From positions 1 to 14,467 of the forward strand of contig JAETQR010000063.1 in assembly GCA_021770615.1 (NCBI GenBank): 14,467 nucleotides of DNA, in the 5' to 3' direction. The notes beneath the pieces are model-generated. The model was not told where the DNA came from and ran no database searches. It saw nothing but the letters and a program-made list of their open reading frames with translations. Position numbers and translations under genes: made by a program. The stretch's first letter is position 1. The number at the start of each line of letters is the position of its first letter. Below, one piece after another: positions 1-6,194 of this stretch. The stretch is from Lachnospiraceae bacterium. Lineage in GTDB: Bacteria > Bacillota_A > Clostridia > Lachnospirales > Lachnospiraceae.

Positions 1-582
1 TTATTGGAACGTATCCGGGAGATCAGGGCAAGTGAGCGTAGAGCCTATCAGAAAATCACGGATATATTTGAGCAATGTAGCTATGATTATGATAAAAACA
101 GTGAAATCACAAAGAATTTTTATGCCTTTGTTCAGAATAAGCTTCACTTTGCAGTTACAGGAAAGACAGCGGCTGAATTAATATATGAACGTGCAGATTC
201 TGAAAAGCCAGCTATGGGGTTGACAACTTGGAAGGATGCACCAAATGGTAAAGTGTTAAAGCGAGATATAGGTATTGCAAAAAATTATTTAAATGAAAAG
301 GAATTGTCTCGTTTAAATAGACTGGTAACCATGTTCATTGATTATGCTGAACTGATGGCAGAAGATGAGATTTTAATGAGTATGCAGGATTGGGTGGAAC
401 AGACAAATCAGTTTCTGGTAAATAATCGACGGGAAGTGTTGGATGGAAAAGGAAAAATATCACATGAAGCCGCTATGAAAAAAGCAGAGCAGGAATATGA
501 GGTATTTCGAGTAAAACAGGATAAAGATTATATTTCGGAGTTTGATCGGGAAATAGAAAAATATCTTAAAGGGGATTGGTAA
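1..582 (+). CDS. RhuM family protein, 3' part only (5' end outside window)
   Basis: The reading frame is already open at base 1, so the TTG at 4 is an internal codon and not a start. About 193 C-terminal residues are present; family members are usually over 300 residues. The order of conserved blocks fits RhuM (virulence RhuM family): RIREIRASERRAYQKITDIF, then SEITKNFYAFVQNKLHFA, TAAELIYERADSEKPAMGL, IAKNYLNEKELSRLNRLVTM and a helical C-terminus ending in YLKGDW. RhuM proteins are cytoplasmic with no settled biochemical role. They are often found inside or beside restriction-modification and toxin-type loci, so the unseen upstream region may hold such a locus. A 66-base gap with no clear terminator separates it from the next gene on the same strand, so co-transcription is possible. 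Confidence 0.85.
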   Translation, partial: LLERIREIRASERRAYQKITDIFEQCSYDYDKNSEITKNFYAFVQNKLHFAVTGKTAAELIYERADSEKPAMGLTTWKDAPNGKVLKRDIGIAKNYLNEKELSRLNRLVTMFIDYAELMAEDEILMSMQDWVEQTNQFLVNNRREVLDGKGKISHEAAMKKAEQEYEVFRVKQDKDYISEFDREIEKYLKGDW

Positions 583-648
583 GGATACTGGTTAATAACT
601 TGATAAATATTTGATTTTTTAGTCATATTGAGATAGGAGGAATAGCTC

Positions 649-2640
649 ATGAAAATGAATTTTAAAGGTTTAGTAAGTTTACATACATTACCTAAAACTA
701 CACCTTTATTACCTTTATATGAGGCTGTTATAAATTCTATTCAAAGTATAGAGGATGCGCATATTACAAATGGAAAAATAGAAATTGTAATTGAACGTGA
801 GAAACAAATGAATCTTTTTGAGCAATGGGAAACGGATGTGGAGAACATTGTTATTATTGATAATGGGATAGGATTTAATGACGATAACTACAATTCTTTT
901 GATACATACGCTAGTGAGTTTAAAATTCAAAAAGGCTGTAAAGGCGTTGGAAGGATGATGTGGTTAAAAGCATTTTGCGAAGTTAGTGTAGAAAGTATTT
1001 TTGCCGAAATGGATAAGAAAAAGCGCAGAAAATTTTTGTTCGATACAAATAATGCAGTGCATGACATGAGTATGGAGGAAGTGGATGGCGATGTTCCAAG
1101 AGTTACAGAAATACGGCTTATGGGATTACGAGGACAGTATAAAGGCAGTTGTCCTAAAAAGATAGATACAATTGCCAGAAATATATTAAATCATTGTTTT
1201 ACCTATTATGTATTAGGGAAAGCACCTAAAATAATTGTGCATGATGAGTTTGATACAGTAGATGTTGATGAATTATATAGAGAAAACATAGGAGATAATA
1301 CAAAGATTGTGGATGTGGACATGAAAGGAATTCCATTTAAAATTGTCCATTCTAAAAATTACATGAAAACTAAAGAAAAACATACGGTGAATTTATGTGC
1401 AAATCATTGGGTGGTTCAACCAATTTCTTTATCAAAAATATTTGGCAATGTGAATACAAAGTTGGAAGATAATAAAGGTGAGTTTACTTATAGCGGATAT
1501 GTAATGTCAGAATTGTTAGATAATCATGTAAATAGAGAGCGGACAAAAATCGAATTGCCAGAACAGCCTAACTTAGTGGAACCAATAGGAAGTAATGAAA
1601 TAGTTGAATGTATGGAATCTATGGTTTTGGACTATTTAAAGAAGGATATTACTGAAAGCAATAAAAAGAAAGCCGAAATAGTTAAGGACTATGTTTATAA
1701 TAAAAATCCTAAGTATAGGCTATTGTTAAAGAATAGACCAGAATTATTAGATGAAATACCGTGGATAACAGATGAAGAAAAACTTGAAATGGAACTATTC
1801 AAACAGGAACAAAAATTCAAATTGGAATTAAAACGAGAAGGAAAAGAACTTGAGCAAGAGTTAAAAGAGGGGGTTAGAGATTATCAGAGTTATATACAAA
1901 AGCGCAATACCTATGCAGAAAAAGTATCTGATATGGGAAAGAGCAATTTGGCTGAGTATGTAATGCATAGGAAAGCAATTTTAGATATTTTGGCTCAGAA
2001 TATAAAGTATAAAGATCAGGAGCAGCAAAAATATACTTATGAAAAAAATATTCATCAACTGATATTTCCAATGACAAAAACATCGGATGATATAGATTAT
2101 TTGCAACATAACTTATGGATTATAGATGAAAAGCTAGCGTATCATCATTATTTGGCATCTGACATGAAATTAAAAAGTATGAGCGAAATTGATAATGATA
2201 GCGGAAAAGAGCCAGATATAGTAATTTTTGATTCTCCTTTTGCTTTTACTGATGAACAGGATCAGCCATATAGAAATATAACAATAATTGAATTTAAACG
2301 ACCAGGCAGAGAGCATTACACTGATGCAGAAAATCCAGTTAGGCAAGTAAAGGAATATATGGATGATATTGTTGAAGGAAAAGTAAAAACCAAAGATGGC
2401 GAATTTTTAAGCGGCACAGAAAATATTCGCTTTTTCTGTTATATTTTATGTGATGTCGATTTGAGTATAAAAAAACTTGCAAAATTGGAGGATTTGAAAC
2501 CAACTCCCGATAATATGGGATATTATAAGTATATAGATTCTTATAAAGCTTATTTAGAAATTATACCTTATAATAAATTGATACAAGATTCACAGAAGAG
2601 GAATAAAATATTGTTTGATAAACTATTTAATCAGGTTTAA
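649..2640 (+). CDS. GHKL-type ATPase fused to a PD-(D/E)XK-like nuclease domain; putative defence protein
   Basis: The 663-residue product has two recognisable ends. At the N-terminus are GHKL (Hsp90/MutL/histidine-kinase fold) ATP-binding motifs: the N box with E25 and N29, DNGIGF at 71-76, and GCKGVGR at 96-102. A middle region (about 330-465) is highly charged and probably coiled-coil. The C-terminus looks like a PD-(D/E)XK nuclease: E465 or nearby, PDIVIF with D523, IIEFKRP with E548 and K550, and a following helix with Q566. The inferred role is ATP-driven DNA recognition or clamping coupled to cleavage, as in MutL/MORC-like ATPases known from bacterial conflict systems; no function is proven. 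There is no signal peptide or membrane segment, so it should be cytoplasmic. The ATG is chosen because AGGAGG lies 8 bases upstream (635-640). It sits between a RhuM gene and two short genes of similar AT-rich composition. It could instead be an uncharacterised DNA-repair-type ATPase. Confidence 0.75.
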   Translation: MKMNFKGLVSLHTLPKTTPLLPLYEAVINSIQSIEDAHITNGKIEIVIEREKQMNLFEQWETDVENIVIIDNGIGFNDDNYNSFDTYASEFKIQKGCKGVGRMMWLKAFCEVSVESIFAEMDKKKRRKFLFDTNNAVHDMSMEEVDGDVPRVTEIRLMGLRGQYKGSCPKKIDTIARNILNHCFTYYVLGKAPKIIVHDEFDTVDVDELYRENIGDNTKIVDVDMKGIPFKIVHSKNYMKTKEKHTVNLCANHWVVQPISLSKIFGNVNTKLEDNKGEFTYSGYVMSELLDNHVNRERTKIELPEQPNLVEPIGSNEIVECMESMVLDYLKKDITESNKKKAEIVKDYVYNKNPKYRLLLKNRPELLDEIPWITDEEKLEMELFKQEQKFKLELKREGKELEQELKEGVRDYQSYIQKRNTYAEKVSDMGKSNLAEYVMHRKAILDILAQNIKYKDQEQQKYTYEKNIHQLIFPMTKTSDDIDYLQHNLWIIDEKLAYHHYLASDMKLKSMSEIDNDSGKEPDIVIFDSPFAFTDEQDQPYRNITIIEFKRPGREHYTDAENPVRQVKEYMDDIVEGKVKTKDGEFLSGTENIRFFCYILCDVDLSIKKLAKLEDLKPTPDNMGYYKYIDSYKAYLEIIPYNKLIQDSQKRNKILFDKLFNQV

Positions 2641-2794
2641 TTTCTATATGCCATGTTTCTGTTTTGGGGAGATATAAAATGCTTTAAAAATTTTTTTATT
2701 TATAAAGATAATAAATAAACGAAATGGATACTTAAATGTAATTAGAACATGATAGCTATAATGAATCTAAATTGTTTAACTAGGAGGTATAAAT

Positions 2795-3166
2795 ATGAGC
2801 GAAATTAGTAGAATCGAGGAATTAGAAAGAAGAATTGAGATGTTGGAATTTAGACAACAATTATTGTTTGATAATGATGATTTAAGTAGATTGTTATTTG
2901 AATATAACATTACTCATCAGCAATATCGAGATATTATGGATTTGATGGATTCTTATCGGGATGATATTGATCATAAGAGAGATGTGAATAACAGTGCTTT
3001 TGAAGATGCTATATATAAGATTGTTCCTGATCATTCTGGCGATTATCATATGTGTGAATATATAGCCAGAGCATTTATGGATACAGGGCGTTGGGAAGAA
3101 GTTTTTCCAGCGTTATATGGAGATATGCCTAAGTACAAATTTCTGATGGAGGAAGATAATGATTGA
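2795..3166 (+). CDS. DUF1878-like small protein
   Basis: This gene encodes 123 residues preceded by a strong AGGAGG (2782-2787) seven bases before the ATG. The N-terminal helix (IEELERRIEMLEFRQQLLF) followed by a short helical region, an acidic linker and a C-terminal Trp-Glu-Glu-Val-Phe/Pro-Ala-Leu-Tyr segment resembles the layout of DUF1878 (Bacillus YhaI-like) proteins. The family function is unknown. It is acidic and soluble, with no membrane segment or cysteine motif. Its stop overlaps the next gene by 8 bases, so the two are almost certainly co-translated and may act together. The 154-base gap upstream holds a TATAAT (2757-2762) without a convincing -35, plus an AT-rich stretch that may weakly terminate the previous gene. 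The family assignment rests on memory of the pattern and is moderate. Confidence 0.6.
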   Translation: MSEISRIEELERRIEMLEFRQQLLFDNDDLSRLLFEYNITHQQYRDIMDLMDSYRDDIDHKRDVNNSAFEDAIYKIVPDHSGDYHMCEYIARAFMDTGRWEEVFPALYGDMPKYKFLMEEDND

Positions 3167-3653
3167 CATAGGAGATATTGTCGGGAATATTGCAAGTATA
3201 TGTAGTATTATTGGATTACCGATAGCATTGTATCAAATTGCAGGAATTAAATCTAAAGCGGAAGCAACGGAAGCTGGCTTAAATAGGCTTCTTGAAATGA
3301 AAGAAAATGAAAATTTGGAGCAGATATGTACACAAAAATTTAATCAACAGCAAGAATTGGCTCAAATCCAAGCATCTATTGGGAAAGAAGGTATTAAACC
3401 TAAAAGACAGGATGAAAAATGCAAAAGTATAATAAATGGATTAAATCAATGTATCTTTCAAATTCCGGTTAAATATGAAGAAGCAACGAAAAGTTTGGAG
3501 ATATGTATTGCCTGTTTGCAAGATTACATCAAAAATAATTCAGACGAAAAACTAAAAGAGGCTTCTGACTATTTATATACAATATTAAGAGGATTAAAAA
3601 AAGCAAAAGAAAAAAATGTAAATGAACAATTAAAAGAAATTGTGCATCAATAA
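3159..3653 (+). CDS. Small membrane-anchored helical protein, unknown function
   Basis: The product has 164 residues and matches no family I recognise. Residues about 8-28 form one hydrophobic segment (IASICSIIGLPIALYQIAGI) followed at once by positive charge (KSK), which suggests a single N-terminal anchor with the rest in the cytoplasm. The remainder is helical and charged, rich in Glu, Lys and Gln, with four cysteines (57, 87, 97 and 110, plus 113 nearby) that form no CxxC metal motif. The ATG lies inside the end of the DUF1878-like gene (8-base overlap) with GGAGG at 3148-3152, so translation is coupled. A soluble acidic partner plus a membrane-tethered partner is an arrangement seen in small two-gene conflict systems, but this is inference. 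No T-rich terminator follows; the next gene is convergent. Confidence 0.7.
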   Translation: MIDIGDIVGNIASICSIIGLPIALYQIAGIKSKAEATEAGLNRLLEMKENENLEQICTQKFNQQQELAQIQASIGKEGIKPKRQDEKCKSIINGLNQCIFQIPVKYEEATKSLEICIACLQDYIKNNSDEKLKEASDYLYTILRGLKKAKEKNVNEQLKEIVHQ

Positions 3654-3662
3654 CTATTACAT

Positions 3663-3694
3663 AGCCGATTGATTTTCTCACAAGTTCATCGGCT
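3663..3694. repeat. Inverted repeat between convergent genes
   Basis: AGCCGAT (3663-3669) and ATCGGCT (3688-3694) form a perfect 7-bp stem around an 18-base loop. It lies between the end of the small membrane protein gene (plus) and the end of the KTR gene (minus). There is no T-run on either strand, so a classic intrinsic terminator is not shown. It may mark the junction between the AT-rich island and the transporter module. Confidence 0.5.
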
Positions 3695-3700
3695 CTGCGT

Positions 3701-3871
3701 CTATGCGTCTGGCTCTTTGATGACGGTCATTTGTAAATCTTTTATCTCAACCAATACTTCTTGTTTACACTTCGGGCAGTAGAGGGGATAATTCTTCAAA
3801 ACAGTATCCCCTCTAATTTTGTTTCGGGTTTTACTGCCGCAGATAGGGCATCGTATCCATTCAATCTTCAT
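3701..3871 (-). CDS. Cysteine-rich KTR domain (zinc-ribbon) small protein
   Basis: A 56-residue protein starts MKIEWIRCPICGSKTRNKIR and ends KEPDA. It has two Cys pairs, CPIC at 8-11 and CPKC at 32-35, the latter in the YCPKCKQEVL context. The KTR triplet follows the first CxxC (residues 14-16). This is the pattern of the cysteine-rich KTR domain family, a zinc-ribbon-like family common on Firmicute mobile elements and of unknown function. The start codon overlaps the stop of the ABC ATPase gene as ATGA (3871-3868), which indicates translational coupling and a role linked to that operon. The gene is complete. A 10-bp inverted repeat (3781-3790 and 3805-3814) falls inside the coding sequence. 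Confidence 0.85.
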   Translation of the reverse strand: MKIEWIRCPICGSKTRNKIRGDTVLKNYPLYCPKCKQEVLVEIKDLQMTVIKEPDA

Positions 3872-4497
3872 ATTGGCTGCAATTCACCTTTTTTCAAACG
3901 AAAGATTACATCCGCCCGTTTTGCCAGGTCATTGGAGTGGGTTACGATGATAACGCATTTCCCCATCTGATGGGCGCATTCTTTCAAAATATTTGTGATG
4001 TCAACTGCGGTATCCTCGTCCAGATTTCCAGTCGGCTCGTCCGCAAGGATAACGCTTGCATCAGAAGCCAATGCACGGGCGATTGCCACTCGCTGCTGCT
4101 GACCGCCAGAGAGCTTCAGCACGTTTCGTCTGCTTTCTTCCTCGGTTAGTCCCATACGCTCTAAAATGGGCATAGGCGGCACCTTTGAGGTAAGAGCCAC
4201 ATTTTCTCTCGGTGTCAAATAGTCTATCAGATCGTAGCTCTGGAAGATAAATGCAACGTGATTCTTGCGGTGTGCCGCAAGTCCAGTCTTTTCAATATCC
4301 TCACCATTGTATAAAATCTGTCCGCTCTGGGGACTGTCCAGACCTCCAAGCAGGGAGAGCAGGGTGGTCTTTCCGCAGCCCGACGAGCCGAGGATTGCAT
4401 ACATTTTGCCTGTTTCTAATTCTGCATTTACACTTTTTAATACGTTCCGCTTATCGTCATAGGAATAGCGGATGTTACGAATTTCCATAATGCTCAT
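3868..4497 (-). CDS. ABC transporter ATP-binding protein (MacB/LolD/BceA type)
   Basis: The 209-residue product carries every ABC ATPase motif in order: Walker A GSSGCGKT (37-44), Q-loop Gln86 in FQSYDL, signature LSGGQQQR (129-136), Walker B VILADE (149-154) with D-loop GNLDEDT, and H-loop His187 in THSND. The type fits ATPases that pair with FtsX/MacB permeases, and it is slightly shorter than the roughly 225-residue norm. It should energise the two permeases encoded upstream on the same strand and act at the inner face of the membrane. The start is supported by AGGAGG nine bases upstream. An IS110 element now separates it from the permease genes, so its expression must come from read-through or from a promoter in the insertion. 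The KTR gene follows with an ATGA overlap. Confidence 0.92.
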   Translation of the reverse strand: MSIMEIRNIRYSYDDKRNVLKSVNAELETGKMYAILGSSGCGKTTLLSLLGGLDSPQSGQILYNGEDIEKTGLAAHRKNHVAFIFQSYDLIDYLTPRENVALTSKVPPMPILERMGLTEEESRRNVLKLSGGQQQRVAIARALASDASVILADEPTGNLDEDTAVDITNILKECAHQMGKCVIIVTHSNDLAKRADVIFRLKKGELQPI

Positions 4498-4516
4498 TGA
4501 AAATACCTCCTATCTC

Positions 4517-4545
4517 AAAATTTAAAATTTGTCAATATATCTCCC
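4517..4545. repeat. IS subterminal inverted repeat, transposase-3' end
   Basis: Read on the minus strand it runs GGGAGATATATTGACAAA and then TTTTAAATTTT. Against the partner at 6146-6177 the GGGAGAT heptamer is identical and 15 of the last 19 positions match, with a 3-base gap between the two blocks. It includes an outward-facing TTGACA (4530-4535) pointing to the ATPase gene. Confidence 0.7.
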
Positions 4546-4782
4546 GATATTTTTTTTAATTTATACTCATCATCCATAAATGGATGGAATGACTGATGAT
4601 GTTGTTCTGCGGATGTATATCCATTCGCTTACCCTATCAGTTCTCGTTGGGTCTGTGCCCTCACATTCCTTCATTCTGCTTTATGGATAAAGGCACGGGG
4701 CAGACTTGTGCTTAAATGCTGCCTCTTTGGGCTGATGGAGGGATCCTCCTTGTCCCCGTGCCATTACCGGCTCATTCTGTTA
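4546..4782 (-). ncRNA. Candidate IS110 guide (bridge/seek) RNA region
   Basis: This 237-base stretch between the transposase stop and the inverted repeat has no ORF but strong folding potential. A perfect 9-bp long-range stem joins 4754-4762 and 4692-4700 (GGCACGGGG with CCCCGTGCC on the minus strand). Inside it is a GGAGG/CCTCC hairpin (4737-4749). Nearer the end lies a palindrome at 4571-4586 (CATCCAT/ATGGATG). IS110-family recombinases are known to use an element-encoded noncoding RNA that pairs with target and donor DNA, and in IS1111-type members it lies downstream of the transposase. The exact RNA ends, promoter and guide loops cannot be set by eye. Confidence 0.55.
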
Positions 4783-6084
4783 TCAGGCGGCAGCTTTTAA
4801 CTGCTCCCTGCGGACATGTCCGAAGACTTTCCCTGGATCGTAGTTTTCTTTCTTTTTTGCAAGCGTATGGACCAGCGTCAGGATCTTCTTGCTGATGACG
4901 ATCAGTGCCTGCATCTTCCTCAGAGGGGCTTTCTCCCTCGTTTTCAGGTAATGGTGGAGCTGTTTCATCTCCTCATTTGTTGCGACCATTGTCAGCGCCA
5001 TCTGGTAAAGCACGCTCCGCAGGTTCTTCCTTCCCCGTTTAGATATTTTCGTCCCGCTCTTGTTCTTGCCGGAACTGTCCTCCACAAGGTTGTATCCCGC
5101 CATGCGGCTCATCTGCCGTGGATTCTCAAATCTTGTCGGGTCGCCAAGCTCTCCCAGGCAAGCTGCTAGTGTCACAATGCCTATTCCCTTTATGCTTAAG
5201 AGAAAATCTGCATAGTCTGTCTGCTGCAAGGTATCTTCCATCTGTCTTTCCAGTTCTTCTGTCTGTTTCTCCAGAAGTTCCAGTTCCTCCAGCATCAGGC
5301 GCAGCTTCAGCCTTGCCGCCTCTTCCCCGTAATCCACCCCAATAGAATCCTTTGCGGCCTCTACAAGCTGCACAGCTTTCTTTCTCCCGACAGTTTTCTT
5401 TACCGACCTTTTTATCTCATCCGTAACACCGTCTTCTCCCAAGCCAAGGATGAACTTCGGAAACGGGCAGGTCTTTAATATATGCCGGGATGCCTTGCCG
5501 GAAAGCGGGCATTTGAACACTTCTTCATACTCCGGGAAATATTCATCCATTACCGCTGTGATGGTATTCTTTAATGCGTTCTTACGCTTGTTTAACCCGG
5601 TTCTGGTGGTGGACAGCCCCCTCAGTTCCGCATAGATGTCATGGGGCAGGTACAATTCAAAATACCGTCCGTCCTTTATCAGCTTCGCAATCGTCAGCGC
5701 ATCCTTTTTATCGGACTTTGTCTGGCTGTTGTCGTCCAGCTCCTTTGCCTGCTTTGTTGCATACGGGTTTACCAAGACAACCGTTATCCCCTCCTGTTTC
5801 TCAAGCCAGTTCGCAAATGCTTTCCAGTAGTGCCCTGTCGGCTCCATCCCCACAACGGCCTTTATGAAATTTTCTTTCTTGCATATCTCCCGGATTCTTG
5901 TTAAGATGGTTTCAAAGCCGCCTTTGCTGTTTTTAAATTTCAGGGCGTGGTCATGCTCTATGCCTCTGAAGTCAACGAATCTTGCCCATTGGTAGTTCTT
6001 GGCGATATCCACTCCGACCACGAGTGTGTCTGTCGTGATTGCGATTACTTTTTGTTTCAGGCGGTCTTCGTACTTTACTTTCAT
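4783..6084 (-). CDS. IS110-family transposase (DEDD recombinase)
   Basis: The 433-residue product is full length for the family. The N-terminal RuvC-like DEDD domain shows D26 (VGVDIAK), E81 (GMEPTGHYW), D125 and D128 (KSDKKDA). A coiled-coil region (about 255-290, rich in Glu and Leu) leads to the C-terminal Tnp domain, which has a helix-hairpin-helix-like SIKGIGIVTLAACLGE segment and the GYNLVEDSSGK motif. Ser338 is the likely catalytic serine. The enzyme recombines DNA using a guide RNA from its own element. The ORF looks intact. The start is supported by AAGGAG eleven bases upstream, and that site lies inside a potential hairpin (6089-6157) that could block translation from read-through RNA. 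Confidence 0.93.
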   Translation of the reverse strand: MKVKYEDRLKQKVIAITTDTLVVGVDIAKNYQWARFVDFRGIEHDHALKFKNSKGGFETILTRIREICKKENFIKAVVGMEPTGHYWKAFANWLEKQEGITVVLVNPYATKQAKELDDNSQTKSDKKDALTIAKLIKDGRYFELYLPHDIYAELRGLSTTRTGLNKRKNALKNTITAVMDEYFPEYEEVFKCPLSGKASRHILKTCPFPKFILGLGEDGVTDEIKRSVKKTVGRKKAVQLVEAAKDSIGVDYGEEAARLKLRLMLEELELLEKQTEELERQMEDTLQQTDYADFLLSIKGIGIVTLAACLGELGDPTRFENPRQMSRMAGYNLVEDSSGKNKSGTKISKRGRKNLRSVLYQMALTMVATNEEMKQLHHYLKTREKAPLRKMQALIVISKKILTLVHTLAKKKENYDPGKVFGHVRREQLKAAA

Positions 6085-6088
6085 TGCT

Positions 6089-6157
6089 ATAAAATCTCCT
6101 TTGTTTTCTGATGTATTAAGTCGCGAAACTCATATACATCATACGGGGAGATTTTAT
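6089..6157 (-). promoter_or_regulatory. Hairpin able to mask the transposase ribosome binding site
   Basis: On the minus strand ATAAAATCTCC (6157-6147) is perfectly complementary to GGAGATTTTAT (6099-6089), an 11-bp stem covering the transposase Shine-Dalgarno sequence. Within the loop GATGTAT (6140-6134) pairs with ATACATC (6116-6110), and about five more pairs follow around TTCGCG. RNA starting at the element's own promoter (expected near 6131) would lack both upstream arms, so its ribosome binding site would be free. RNA entering from the permease operon would contain them. This is inferred from base pairing only. Confidence 0.6.
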
Positions 6158-6165
6158 TTTGTCAA
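6138..6165 (-). promoter_or_regulatory. Sigma-70-type promoter for the transposase
   Basis: The -35 TTGACA (6165-6160) is a perfect match. The -10 TATGAT (6143-6138) has five of six consensus bases, and the spacer is 16 bases. It lies within the element's left end, partly inside the subterminal inverted repeat. Transcription would start near 6131, about 47 bases before the start codon. Confidence 0.7.
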
Positions 6166-6177
6166 AGTTCAAATTTC
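6146..6177. repeat. IS subterminal inverted repeat, transposase-5' end
   Basis: On the plus strand it reads GGGAGATTTTATTTTGTCAA and then AGTTCAAATTTC. It is the partner of 4517-4545, and it also contains the transposase -35 box. Only about 18 bases separate it from the permease stop codon, so the element end lies within that gap. Confidence 0.7.
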
Positions 6178-6194
6178 ATTCTCTATAGGAATGC

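Larger units (their letters stand above)
4517..6177 (-). mobile_element. IS110-family insertion sequence (IS1111-like layout), approximate limits
   Basis: One transposase gene is flanked by noncoding ends that share imperfect inverted repeats. The limits given are the outer edges of those repeats; the true ends probably lie a few bases further out and cannot be fixed, since IS110 elements make no clear target duplication. The long noncoding part (about 240 bases) lies downstream of the transposase and the short part upstream. Subterminal repeats with this arrangement match the IS1111 subgroup. It sits between the second permease stop (6195) and the ATPase ribosome binding site, on the same strand as both, and looks like an insertion into an existing operon. 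Confidence 0.8.

Noticed and set aside
4..6. TTG as a start codon for the first gene
   Set aside because: The frame is open to base 1, and the protein begins in the middle of a conserved RhuM region with no ribosome binding site visible, so it is a truncated gene.
2676..2720. Intrinsic terminator after the GHKL-nuclease gene
   Set aside because: The region is AT-rich with a T-run but only a weak A/T stem, not enough to call.
4816..5904. Plus-strand ORFs of 60-120 codons opposite the transposase
   Set aside because: They are antisense shadows of the IS110 gene, with no family motifs or ribosome binding sites.
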